A stretch of 64,000 nt of DNA from Acidobacteriota bacterium. Its GTDB lineage: Bacteria > Acidobacteriota > Vicinamibacteria > Vicinamibacterales > Vicinamibacteraceae. Where the stretch lies: assembly GCA_023429845.1 (NCBI GenBank), contig JAEZCY010000374.1:1-64000 (forward strand), given 5' to 3'. Each line of letters opens with the position of its first letter. The first letter of the stretch is position 1. The translations under genes were made by a program, and so were the position numbers. This document shows, piece after piece, positions 17,337 through 25,439 of this stretch. The notes beneath the pieces are model-generated. The model ran no database searches, was not told the origin of the DNA, and saw nothing but the letters and a program-made list of their open reading frames with translations.

Positions 17337-17798
17337 GTGACGCAGAGCCTGCAGGAACGCTACGCGCCGTCGAGCATCTGTTACGGCTGCGGTCCCGCGA
17401 ACGACCAAGGGCTCCACGTTCGCAGCATGGTCCACGGTGACGCCGTCGTCGCCGACTGGACACCGGCACGCCACCATGAGGCGTTCCCCGGCGTGGTCAA
17501 CGGCGGCATCATCGGCACGATCCTCGACTGCCACTGCAACTGGACCGCGGCGTGGCACCTCATGCGGCAGCGTGGCCTTGGCCAACCGCCGTGTACGGTC
17601 ACCGCGAGCTACACGATCGAGATGAAACGCCCGACGCCGAGCGGCGGTCTGCTCCACCTCGTCGCGCGCATCGTCGACGTCACCGGCGACAGATGCACGG
17701 TCGAGGGCGCCCTGCAGGCCGAAGGGCGGATCACCGCCACGTGTCGCGGAGTGTTCGTCGCGGTCAGGCCTGGCCACCCGGCGTATCACCGCTGGTAG
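17337..17798 (+). CDS. PaaI-type hotdog-fold thioesterase
   Basis: This 153-residue protein begins at GTG 17337. It has the features of the PaaI/YigI thioesterase group: an N-terminal SSICYGCGPANDQGLHV segment seen in hotdog proteins of the 'CFGCG' kind, then FPGVVNGGIIGTILDCHCNW (the HG-G-like substrate helix) and ASYTIEMKRPTP (the central strand). The reaction is probably hydrolysis of an acyl-CoA or related thioester. Two Cys (CYGC) near the N-terminus are typical of this subgroup. No neighbour suggests a specific pathway. No upstream ATG gives a better start. Confidence 0.83.
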   Translation: MTQSLQERYAPSSICYGCGPANDQGLHVRSMVHGDAVVADWTPARHHEAFPGVVNGGIIGTILDCHCNWTAAWHLMRQRGLGQPPCTVTASYTIEMKRPTPSGGLLHLVARIVDVTGDRCTVEGALQAEGRITATCRGVFVAVRPGHPAYHRW

Positions 17799-17810
17799 AG
17801 GCGGGCAAGA

Positions 17811-17891
17811 AATTGGGAATTGGCAATCGGAAATGGCCAATGCCTCGAGACGCGCGACGCCGCGAGCATTTCACATCCCTATTTCCAACTG
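17811..17891. repeat. AT-richer inverted repeat, family C copy 2
   Basis: AATTGGGAATTGG and CGGAAATGG are followed by AATGCCTCGAG, a short GC loop, CGAGCATTTCACAT, then CTATTTCCAACTG. The order matches copy 3 at 51339-51410. It lies between the convergent thioesterase and permease genes. Confidence 0.7.
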
Positions 17892-17901
17892 CCGGTTCAA
17901 C

Positions 17902-19089
17902 TCAGAGCTCCCGCAGCGCGTTGACGATGGGGAGGCGGGCGGCTCGAATCGCCGGCAGAACGCCCCCGAGCAGGCCCATCACGATCGCGCAGAACAGTCC
18001 CTGCGCCAGCAGGCTCGGAGTGACGCGGAACGCGAAGGCCACCTGGCTGAAGGACTGGAAGTTCATCGTGGACGTCTGGAACCCGTCGAAGACCGCCCAG
18101 GCGAGCAGTCCGCCGACGACCCCGCCGGCGAGCGCGAGCACCGTGGACTCGGCGAGCACCGACGTCACGATCGCGAGCGCGCCGAAACCGAGGGCCCGCA
18201 GCGTGGCGATCTCGCGCGTTCGGCTGGCCACCGCGTTGTACATCGTGTTCACCGCGCCGAACACGGCGCCGATTCCCATCAGCCCGGCGATCACGAAGCC
18301 GATCGTGCGGATGATGGTCTGCAGCACCGTGGACTGGTCGGCAAGGTAGTCTGTCTCGCGCTCAGCCATCACGTTGAGCCGCGGGTCGGCCGCGAGCGCG
18401 GTGCGGAAGGTGTCCAGCGATTCCTCGCGTTCGAGCTGCACGTACACGGATTGGAACGAGTCGCCGCGGCGGTAGGCACCCTGCAGCACGCGTGCGTCGC
18501 ACCAGACCTCGGATTCGGAAATCGATCCGTCGGCCTCGAAGATGCCGACCACCCGCCACACGTTCTCTCCCCAGCGGACGTCGCTGCCGAGCGTCAACCC
18601 GACGAACTGTCCCGCTGCCGCGCGGCCGACGATGATCTCGTTCCGGCCCGGCTCGAAGCGCCGGCCCTCGACGAGCCGCAGCCGCGGCCGGACGTCGAAC
18701 GCGGGCGACTCCACACCGCGCAGCGGCAGGTTGGCGTCGCTTCCCGTCGAATGCTTCGGGTGACTGACGATGACGAAGAGCTCCGCGGACGCGACCGGGC
18801 CGTCGGCGCCGCGTGCCACGCCGGGCGCGTCCTTGATGATCTGCGTGGTGTCGCGCATGAGGATGCTCGAGAGCTCCGAGTCGGTGCCGGCGCGCATGAC
18901 GATTGCCGTCCGCGGATCGCCGGCCGTCGTCATGGCGGCGCGGAATCCTTGCGCAATCGAGAGCACGGCGACGAACACGACCACCACGCCCGCGATGCCG
19001 ACGATGGCGACGATGGAGGAACCGAGCCGCTGCGGGATGCTGCGGATGTTGACGAGCGTGATGGCGAGTATCTGGGACAGTGCCTGCAT
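17902..19089 (-). CDS. MacB/FtsX-type ABC transporter permease (second)
   Basis: This 395-residue protein has one N-terminal transmembrane helix (about 22-47, IVAIVGIAGVVVVFVAVLSI), a large outer MacB_PCD domain (about 50-265) and three C-terminal FtsX helices starting near residue 272 (IIRTIGFVIAGLMGIGAVFG). The family signature SRTREIATLRALGFG is present. It is the last gene of an adaptor-ATPase-permease-permease operon. The ATG at 19089 is chosen because AGGGG lies 8 bases upstream; a GTG at 19098 overlaps the preceding gene's stop and is the alternative. Such systems expel toxic compounds or peptides, or lipoproteins. The substrate is unknown. Confidence 0.92.
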   Translation of the reverse strand: MQALSQILAITLVNIRSIPQRLGSSIVAIVGIAGVVVVFVAVLSIAQGFRAAMTTAGDPRTAIVMRAGTDSELSSILMRDTTQIIKDAPGVARGADGPVASAELFVIVSHPKHSTGSDANLPLRGVESPAFDVRPRLRLVEGRRFEPGRNEIIVGRAAAGQFVGLTLGSDVRWGENVWRVVGIFEADGSISESEVWCDARVLQGAYRRGDSFQSVYVQLEREESLDTFRTALAADPRLNVMAERETDYLADQSTVLQTIIRTIGFVIAGLMGIGAVFGAVNTMYNAVASRTREIATLRALGFGALAIVTSVLAESTVLALAGGVVGGLLAWAVFDGFQTSTMNFQSFSQVAFAFRVTPSLLAQGLFCAIVMGLLGGVLPAIRAARLPIVNALREL

Positions 19090-19094
19090 GTCGG

Positions 19095-20249
19095 TCACCC
19101 CTGCCGCCTGAGTGCGTCCACGATCCGGAGCCGGCTGGCCTGCCAGGCGGGCAGCAGCCCGGCTGCAAGTCCGAGCGCCAGAATCAGACACACGCCGAGG
19201 ACGATGTCGCGTGTCGGCAGGAAGAACGCCGGCAGCATCCCGCCTGTCGGGTCGCCGTTCTGCGTGACGATCCACGCGATCAGCAGCCCCGCGCTGCCCC
19301 CAAGCACCGCAAGCACCACGGACTCGAGCAGCACCAGCGCGAGCAGGTGCCCGTCCGTGAAGCCGAGCGTCTTCATCACGGCGAGTTCGTTGGTGCGCTC
19401 GCGCACCGCCTGACCCATCGTGTTGGCCGCCACGAGCAGCATCGTGAACAGCACTGCGGCGAGAATCGCCATCAGGATGGAGCCGATGTCGCCGATCTGG
19501 CTGGCGAATGCCTGTACGAACGCCTTCTCGGTGGACGTCTTCGTCTCGGCCGACGAGTTGGCGAACAGCGCATCGAGGCGTCCCGCGACGTCCTCGGACT
19601 GCTGCGGATCCGCGACGCGGATGGTGTACCAGCCCGTGAGGTCCTTGCCGAAGGTGCGCGTCTCGTTCAGGTAGTCGTAGTGGAAGAAGAACTGGCTGGT
19701 GTCGGTGCCCTGAGTGGCGGCCTCGTAGATGCCGTCGATCGTGAACGTCCAGGGCGCGTCGTCCGACGTACGCCAGATCGTGCCCTGCAGCGGCACCCGA
19801 TCGCCCACCTTCCATCCGAAGCGATCGGCGAGCGTGCGACCGACGATCGCGCCGGTGCGGTCGGCGTACCACGCCTTCTTCTCGGCGTCCGACAGCACGT
19901 ACTCGGGGTACATCTGCAGCCACGCCTCGGGCTCCACGGCGAGCTGCGCGAAGAAGTTCTTCGGGTCCTGGTAGATCCCGCCGAACCAGCTCGAATGCGT
20001 GACCGCGGCCACGCCCGGCGCCGTCGCGATGCGCGCCTTGTAGGCCACGGGCAGCGGCTGGATGAACGACACCTTCTGGATCATCACGAGCCGGTCCTGG
20101 CCGATCAGCTCCACACCCATGCCGAAGGCAACCTTGAGCGCCATCAGCGCGCCGAACAGCACGAAGGCGACGAAGATGGAGAGCGCGGTGAACACCGTGC
20201 GGATCTTGCGGCGCATGAGGCTGCGCCAGACGAGCGGCAGGTACTTCAC
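19095..20249 (-). CDS. MacB/FtsX-type ABC transporter permease (first)
   Basis: This 384-residue protein has the same layout as its downstream neighbour: an N-terminal helix (TVFTALSIFVAFVLFGALMA), a periplasmic domain, then three helices with VRERTNELAVMKTLGFTD between the first and second. The start is GTG at 20249, giving VKYLPLVWRSLMRRKIR, the normal opening of the family; it shares GTGA with the ATPase stop. The two permeases are diverged paralogues and probably form a heterodimer over the single ATPase. The order adaptor, ATPase, permease, permease is common in Acidobacteriota. Confidence 0.92.
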   Translation of the reverse strand: MKYLPLVWRSLMRRKIRTVFTALSIFVAFVLFGALMALKVAFGMGVELIGQDRLVMIQKVSFIQPLPVAYKARIATAPGVAAVTHSSWFGGIYQDPKNFFAQLAVEPEAWLQMYPEYVLSDAEKKAWYADRTGAIVGRTLADRFGWKVGDRVPLQGTIWRTSDDAPWTFTIDGIYEAATQGTDTSQFFFHYDYLNETRTFGKDLTGWYTIRVADPQQSEDVAGRLDALFANSSAETKTSTEKAFVQAFASQIGDIGSILMAILAAVLFTMLLVAANTMGQAVRERTNELAVMKTLGFTDGHLLALVLLESVVLAVLGGSAGLLIAWIVTQNGDPTGGMLPAFFLPTRDIVLGVCLILALGLAAGLLPAWQASRLRIVDALRRQG

Positions 20250-20950
20250 GCGCTCACCTCCTGCACCAGGAGCCCCTTCTCCAGGTTCACCAGGCGGCTG
20301 GCACACGCCGCCGCGTGCGGGTCGTGGGTGACCATCACGATCGTCTTGCCATGGTCGCGATTGAGCGCCTTCAGCAGTTCCAGAATCTCGTCGCCAGACT
20401 TGCGGTCGAGGTCGCCTGTGGGCTCGTCACATAGAAGCAGCGTGGGATCGGTGACGATGGCCCGCGCGATGCCGACACGCTGCTCCTGACCGCCGGAGAG
20501 TTGGCGCGGATAGTGTTTGGCGCGATCGCCGAGGCCCACCACCGACAGGGCTACCGCCGCGCGCTGCCGACGCTCGCTCGCGGACAGCCGCGTGAGCAGC
20601 AGCGGCAGTTCGACGTTGCGCTGCGCCGTCAGTACGGGGAGCAGGTTGTACAGCTGGAACACGAAGCCGACGTGCTGCGCGCGCCAGCGCGCCAGCGCGC
20701 CGCCCGACAACTGGTCGAGGCGCTGGCCACCGACGTCGATGCTGCCGCTCGACGGCCGGTCGAGCCCGCCGAGCAGGTTCAGCAGCGTGGTCTTGCCGGA
20801 CCCGGACGGCCCCATGAGCGCGAGGAACTCGCCACGGGCGATCTCGAGGTCCACGCCCTGCAGCACCTGGATCCGTTCGTTGCCGCGCCGATACTCCTTG
20901 TGCAGTTGCCTGACGGTCACGAGCGGCGGCGTGGGGAGCTGGGTATTCAT
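20246..20950 (-). CDS. MacB/LolD-type ABC transporter ATP-binding protein
   Basis: This 234-residue protein contains all ATPase motifs: Walker A GPSGSGKTT (about 48-56), Q-loop FVFQLYNLLP, signature LSGGQEQR, Walker B LLLCDEP and switch His in VMVTHD. The signature has Glu (GGQEQR) where GGQQQR is commoner, and the Q-loop stretch FVFQxxNLLP is typical of the LolD/MacB class. It starts with an ATGA overlap to the adaptor and ends with a GTGA overlap to the first permease, so all four proteins are made from one message by coupled translation. Confidence 0.95.
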   Translation of the reverse strand: MNTQLPTPPLVTVRQLHKEYRRGNERIQVLQGVDLEIARGEFLALMGPSGSGKTTLLNLLGGLDRPSSGSIDVGGQRLDQLSGGALARWRAQHVGFVFQLYNLLPVLTAQRNVELPLLLTRLSASERRQRAAVALSVVGLGDRAKHYPRQLSGGQEQRVGIARAIVTDPTLLLCDEPTGDLDRKSGDEILELLKALNRDHGKTIVMVTHDPHAAACASRLVNLEKGLLVQEVSA

Positions 20951-22182
20951 CGACGGCCCTCCTCGATGGCGCTGCCGTCGGCAAGTCCTTCCGGCGCGCC
21001 CACGATGACGCGGTCGCCTGCCGACACCCCGGAACGGAGCTCGACGTCGGCGCCACTGGTACGGCCCACCTGCACGGAACGGCGCACCGCACGTCCCGAG
21101 GAGGCGAGCAAGACAAACGTCTGGTCGCCGTCGCGCCGCACGGCGGCGGATGGCGCCCACAGCGAAGGCGGCTCGTTCGCGGCGGTGTTGGCCGCCTCGG
21201 ACGGCTTGAGGAACGTGACCTTGACGCCCATGTCGGGCAGCAACCGCGCGTCGAGCTCGTCGAATCCGATGCGTACGAGCACGGTGGCCTTCTGCCGATC
21301 GGCGGTCGGCACCATCGTGATCACGTGCGCGGGGATGGACCAGTCCGGGTACGCGTCCAGGACGGCACGTACTGGCTGCCCGTCGGACACGCGCGTGATG
21401 TAGCTCTCGTTGACGTCCACCTCGATCTCGAGCGACGTCATGTCGACGATGGTGCAGATGCCCGTGCGGGTGAACCCGCCCCCGGCCGAAACCGGCGAGA
21501 TCATCTCGCCGGGCTGCGCGTCCTTCGACACCGCCTTGCCGCCGAACGGCGCACGGATGACCGTGTCCTCGAGGTCGGTCCGACGCAGCGCCACTTGACG
21601 TTCGGCGACGGCGACGTCCTCGCGGGCGGCACCGAGTCGCGCCCGGAACGCATCGAGCTGGGCGGTTGCGGTGTCGAGATCGGCCGCGGCGACGACGCCT
21701 TCCTTTGCGAGCCGCTGCTGGCGGCCGAACGCGAGGTCGGCTTCGCGAATGCGTACTTCGGTTTCGAGCAACTGCGCGCGTGCCGCACCGAGCTGGGCCT
21801 CGGCCAGCTGCAGCATCGCCCGGGCCGTCGAGTCGTCGAGGCGGGCCAGCACCTGTCCCTGCGCCACCGACATCCCCTCCTCGACGTTCACCGACACCAC
21901 CTTGCCCGTGATACGCGACGAGACCGTTGCGCGCCGGCGTGCCGTGACGTACCCCGACGCGTTGAGGACCGCCTCGTCCCCAGCCGCGGCCCCCGCGCCC
22001 CGCGCGACCACCGGCGTCGTCGTGACCGTCGCGGCGGAGGGACGGCGCCAGTACCACCAGCCGGCCCCGGCAGCCAGCACCAGCAGGGCCAGCGCGATCC
22101 AGCGAGCGGCGCCGCCAGACGGACGGCCGCGGGCGTCGCGATCGAGCTTGAGAGCGGCGAGGTCGGTACGCAGGTCGTTCAC
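20947..22182 (-). CDS. HlyD/MacA-type periplasmic adaptor of the efflux system
   Basis: This protein of about 411 residues has an N-terminal cytoplasmic stretch (NDLRTDLAALKLDR), one transmembrane helix (WIALALLVLAAGAGWWYW), a lipoyl/hairpin region with a long coiled coil (AQLGAARAQLLETEVRIREA), and beta-barrel and membrane-proximal parts (DTVIRAPFGGKAV, TIVDMTSLEIEVDV). It links the inner-membrane MacB-like pump to an outer-membrane channel; no TolC gene is in the window. The start is uncertain. GTG at 22182 is chosen because family members open with (T/N)DLRxDLAALxxDR, though the ribosome site is weak; the frame stays open to 22461. Confidence 0.88.
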   Translation of the reverse strand: MNDLRTDLAALKLDRDARGRPSGGAARWIALALLVLAAGAGWWYWRRPSAATVTTTPVVARGAGAAAGDEAVLNASGYVTARRRATVSSRITGKVVSVNVEEGMSVAQGQVLARLDDSTARAMLQLAEAQLGAARAQLLETEVRIREADLAFGRQQRLAKEGVVAAADLDTATAQLDAFRARLGAAREDVAVAERQVALRRTDLEDTVIRAPFGGKAVSKDAQPGEMISPVSAGGGFTRTGICTIVDMTSLEIEVDVNESYITRVSDGQPVRAVLDAYPDWSIPAHVITMVPTADRQKATVLVRIGFDELDARLLPDMGVKVTFLKPSEAANTAANEPPSLWAPSAAVRRDGDQTFVLLASSGRAVRRSVQVGRTSGADVELRSGVSAGDRVIVGAPEGLADGSAIEEGRR

Positions 22183-22483
22183 TTCGGTCTGGGCCTCGAG
22201 GGGTGACAGGTGTCGGGTTATCAGCAGTGACGGACTCGGACGGTCATACGGCGCGTGGCGTGCGGCGTTCCGGCGGCATCGGCCAACAGACGCGGCTGCC
22301 CGGCCAACGACAGCGATCTCTCGTGCGCAGGTGCCGGCCTCCGTACGTGGGCGCCGGCTCCCTGCGTAGGCACCGGGCCTTGCCCGGCGCGGGGCGTCCC
22401 TCCGCTTCCGGCGTTCTGCGAGCAGACGACGGCCTGCGAGTTGGACTGACCCATCGGGCACGGATCATCGGTATGCTCGAGAG
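22183..22483. other. divergent intergenic region
   Basis: This stretch of about 300 bp separates the efflux operon from msrC and should hold both promoters. I see no clear -35/-10 pair. Its main visible content is a degenerate double copy of repeat family A at 22343-22390. No convincing gene is present on either strand. Confidence 0.5.
22343..22390. repeat. palindromic dispersed repeat, family A copy 2 (double)
   Basis: GTACGTGGGCGCCGGC is followed by GCGTAGGCACCGGGC, a CTT loop and GCCCGGCG. The second unit keeps the GTAGGC, stem, CTT, stem order of family A. It lies in the divergent region upstream of msrC. Confidence 0.6.
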
Positions 22484-22984
22484 ATGTTCCACATGCCCAC
22501 CCTCGACGCCGGCGCCACGACGTTCCACGCCGAGCTTCGAGCACAGCTCGAGGCGCTCATCGGCGACGAGCGCGATGCGGTCGCCAACCTGGCAAACGCG
22601 GCCGCGCTGATCTGGCACACCACTCCTGACTTGAACTGGGCAGGATTCTACCTGCGTCGCGGGGCGGACGAACTCGTGCTCGGGCCGTTCCAGGGCAAGC
22701 CCGCCTGCGTGCGAATCGCCGTGGGCCGCGGTGTGTGCGGCGCCGCAGTCGCCCGGGACGCATCGGTGCTCGTGCCGGACGTGGAGGCCTTCCCGGGTCA
22801 CATCGCCTGTGACAGTGCCTCGCGATCCGAACTCGTCGTGCCGATCCGGCATGCCGGGCGCGTTGTCGGCGTGCTCGACCTCGACAGCCCGACGGCCGGG
22901 CGCTTCTCGGACGCTGACAGGGCGGGCTTCGAAGCGCTCGCGGCCGCGCTCGAAGTCCGGACCGACTGGGCGTTTCTCGCATGA
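22484..22984 (+). CDS. msrC: free methionine-(R)-sulfoxide reductase (GAF domain)
   Basis: This 166-residue cytosolic GAF protein closely follows E. coli MsrC/YebR: INWAGFYL-like LNWAGFYLRR, then GPFQGKPACVRI, GRGVCGAAVA and HIACDSASRSELVVP. The three cysteines in these motifs are the catalytic and resolving residues of fRMsr, which reduces free methionine R-sulfoxide with electrons from thioredoxin. A second Met at 22493 is an alternative start. It appears to be a single-gene unit, an oxidative-damage repair enzyme. Confidence 0.95.
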   Translation: MFHMPTLDAGATTFHAELRAQLEALIGDERDAVANLANAAALIWHTTPDLNWAGFYLRRGADELVLGPFQGKPACVRIAVGRGVCGAAVARDASVLVPDVEAFPGHIACDSASRSELVVPIRHAGRVVGVLDLDSPTAGRFSDADRAGFEALAAALEVRTDWAFLA

Positions 22985-23137
22985 CACACTGGCAGGTATA
23001 TGTGTTGTAACGCGCACTGCGTGCGCGGCGTCTGTATGCGTGTCAGGCCGCAAGCGGGACCGACCGCTGCCGGCACCGCATCCAAGAAGTGGGGCACGAC
23101 GGACGTATTGCCCCGCACGACAGCCAGGAGTGCTCCG

Positions 23138-23722
23138 ATGATCGTTCGTTTCGCCCTGACCGCTGCTGCGGTCGCGTTCCTTGCCGCGCCCGTCGCCGCA
23201 CAGACATGGAAGATCGATGGCGCCCACTCGACGGCCGGGTTCGCCGTGCGCCACATGATGGTCAGCAACGTGAAGGGCAGTTTCGGCAAGGTCGAAGGCA
23301 CCATCGTGTACGACGGCACGAACGTCGGCGCCGTCCAGGCCGAGGCCACCATCGATACGACGACGATCACGACCAACAACGAGAAGCGCGACGCGCACCT
23401 GAGGAGCCCGGACTTCTTCGACGCGGCTGGCCACCCGACGATCACCTTCAAGAGCAGGCGCGCCGAGCCGGCAGGCCAGGGCAAGTTCCGTCTGGTCGGC
23501 GACCTGACGATGCGGGGCAAGACGAAGGAAGTGGTCCTGGACGTCGAGGGCCCCACCGACCCGGTGACGGTGCAGAACAGCCAGCGGATCGGCGCCACGG
23601 CCACCACCACGCTCAACCGACAGGACTTCGGCGTCAACTGGAGCCGCGCCATGGACGGCGGCGGCTACGTCGTGGGCGACGAGGTGAAGGTGACCCTCGA
23701 GCTCGAGCTGATCAAGCAGTAG
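23138..23722 (+). CDS. YceI-family periplasmic lipid-binding protein
   Basis: This 194-residue protein has a signal peptide (residues 1-21, AAPVAAQ) followed by the complete YceI lipocalin-like barrel. Typical segments are WKIDGAHSTAGFAVRHMMVSN at the N-terminus, RDAHLRSPDFFDAAGHPTITF in the middle and DFGVNWSRAMDGGGYVVGDEV near the end. YceI proteins bind isoprenoid or fatty amphiphiles in the periplasm. The start at 23138 has CAGGAG 8 bases upstream. The stop is followed by the repeat cluster at 23754-23845. Confidence 0.95.
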   Translation: MIVRFALTAAAVAFLAAPVAAQTWKIDGAHSTAGFAVRHMMVSNVKGSFGKVEGTIVYDGTNVGAVQAEATIDTTTITTNNEKRDAHLRSPDFFDAAGHPTITFKSRRAEPAGQGKFRLVGDLTMRGKTKEVVLDVEGPTDPVTVQNSQRIGATATTTLNRQDFGVNWSRAMDGGGYVVGDEVKVTLELELIKQ

Positions 23723-23753
23723 GGCCTCTGCGCAACGCTACTGCTCGATCACC

Positions 23754-23845
23754 GCAATGCGGGAACGCGGCAATGCGGGAATGTCGACAACGCATCACTT
23801 CATGCCCTCGGCATTCCCGCATTCCCGCATTCCCGCATTTCCCGC
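23754..23845. repeat. inverted cluster of ATTCCCGC/GCGGGAAT units (family D)
   Basis: The left arm has GCAATGCGGGAAC and GCAATGCGGGAATG; the right arm has three successive CATTCCCG units and a CATTTCCCGC. Together they make a long imperfect stem around a loop with ATCACTTCATGCC. It lies between the convergent YceI and DNA ligase genes and could act as a bidirectional terminator. Confidence 0.7.
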
Positions 23846-23846
23846 C

Positions 23847-25436
23847 TCACGTAATGAGCGCCTCGAGGGCGTCGATTGTGTCGGCGTCCTCGGCCTTCTT
23901 GTCGTGGCGCCAGCGCGCGATGCGCGGGAAACGCACCGCGACGCCGCTCTTGTGGCGGCCAGAGCGCTGCACGTTCTCGAAGGCCACCTCGAACACGTGC
24001 GTGGGGACGACGCGCCGCACCGGCCCGAACTTCTCCAGGGTGTTGGCGCGTACCCACCTGTCCACCTGCTCGATCTCCTCGTTGGAGAGCCCCGAATACG
24101 CCTTGGCTACCGGGACGAGTTCGCCGTCCTTCCATAGCGCGAAGGTGTAGTCGGTGAACAGCGTGGCCCGGCGTCCGTTGCCCGGCTGCGCATACACGAG
24201 CACGGCGTCCACCGAGAACGGATCCACCTTCCACTTCCACCAGTCGCCCTTGCGACGGCCGGTGCCATAGGCCGAGTCGAGGCGCTTGAGCATGTAGCCC
24301 TCGACGCTGCGCGTGCGCGACTCTTCGCGGCGGGTGGCCAGCGCCGCCCATGTCGGATCGTTCACGAGCGGAGAGAGACGCAGGCCCGGCGCGTGCGCGG
24401 CAACCATGGCCTCGAGGCGGGCTCGTCGCTCGACCAGTGGCACCGAGCGGATGTCCGTGCCGTCCTGCTCGATGATGTCGTACGCCATGAATGCGGCGGG
24501 CGCCTCGGCGAGCGCGCTTTTCGTAAGATTCTGACGACCGATGCGCAGCTGCAGCTTCGCGAAGGCGAGCGGCGCGTCGCCGTGCCAGGCGAGCACCTCG
24601 CCGTCGAGCACCGTCCCGTCGGGGAGCGCCTCGGCCGCGGCGACCACTTCCGGGAAGCGCGGCGTGATGATCTCCTCGCCGCGCGACCAGAGGTATGTGT
24701 TGCCGGCGCGGCGGATCAGTTGCGCGCGGATGCCGTCCCACTTCCACTCGACCTGCCAGGCCTCGCGGCCGCCGATCGCAGCCACGTCCTGTTCGAGCGG
24801 GTACGCGAGGCAGAACGGGTAGGGTCGCGACGCGTTGTCGGCGTCGGCGTCCGGCGCCATGAGCGCCCGGTAGGCGTCGGCCGATGGGTGCCAGTGCCCC
24901 ATGAGCCGGTGGGTCATGACGTCGGCGCTGACGCCGGCCACCGCGGAGAGCGCGCGAACGACGAGTGTTCGAGAGACGCCCACGCGCATCTCGCCCGTCA
25001 GCAGCTTGTTGAGCAGGAAGCGCTCGAACGAGGGCAGGCACCGCCACCAGTGCAGCACGTCCTGCCGCTGGTCCTCGGGCGGCTTGCTGCGCAGGGCCTC
25101 CAGCCGGTTCTCGATCCACGTGTGCAGCGCGACGTGCCGCTCGTCGCCCTCCGGCGGCACTGCGTCGAGCAGCAGGGCGATCGTCTCGGCGACGTCACCG
25201 ACGGCAGCATACGACTCCTCGAGCAGCCAGGACGGCACACCGGTCGCTTCCAGCGTCCACTCGCGCAGCAGCTTGCTCGGGAGCAGCCGCAGCAGGCGTC
25301 GGCCCGCGAGGAAGAACACGGTCCAGGCGGCGTCGGCGGGCGGCGCCGATCGGAAGTACGCCTCCATGGCCGCGACCTTCGCGTTGGTCGAGGTCGTGCG
25401 ATCGAGCGTGGCGTAGAGGTCCGAGAACCGCTGCAT
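23847..25436 (-). CDS. ATP-dependent DNA ligase (bacterial damage-response type)
   Basis: This 529-residue protein has an N-terminal DNA-binding domain (1-200, with LLNKLLTGEMRVGVS), a nucleotidyltransferase domain with catalytic K232 in EWKWDGIRAQL, motif III-like DGEVLAW, motif IV YMLKRLDS and motif V WWKWKVDPF, and an OB fold (RVVPTHVFEVAFENVQRS). This is the TIGR04120-like 'cisplatin damage response' ligase. It seals nicks in repair rather than replication. The gene for the partner exonuclease ends 3 bp upstream. The associated DEXH helicase and PdeM phosphoesterase, often found in the same cluster, are not next to it here. Confidence 0.95.
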   Translation of the reverse strand: MQRFSDLYATLDRTTSTNAKVAAMEAYFRSAPPADAAWTVFFLAGRRLLRLLPSKLLREWTLEATGVPSWLLEESYAAVGDVAETIALLLDAVPPEGDERHVALHTWIENRLEALRSKPPEDQRQDVLHWWRCLPSFERFLLNKLLTGEMRVGVSRTLVVRALSAVAGVSADVMTHRLMGHWHPSADAYRALMAPDADADNASRPYPFCLAYPLEQDVAAIGGREAWQVEWKWDGIRAQLIRRAGNTYLWSRGEEIITPRFPEVVAAAEALPDGTVLDGEVLAWHGDAPLAFAKLQLRIGRQNLTKSALAEAPAAFMAYDIIEQDGTDIRSVPLVERRARLEAMVAAHAPGLRLSPLVNDPTWAALATRREESRTRSVEGYMLKRLDSAYGTGRRKGDWWKWKVDPFSVDAVLVYAQPGNGRRATLFTDYTFALWKDGELVPVAKAYSGLSNEEIEQVDRWVRANTLEKFGPVRRVVPTHVFEVAFENVQRSGRHKSGVAVRFPRIARWRHDKKAEDADTIDALEALIT

Positions 25437-25439
25437 CGG

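Noticed and set aside
23754..23845. CRISPR array suggested by regular short repeats
   Set aside because: Units are only 8 to 14 bases, occur in both orientations and have no spacers of constant length.
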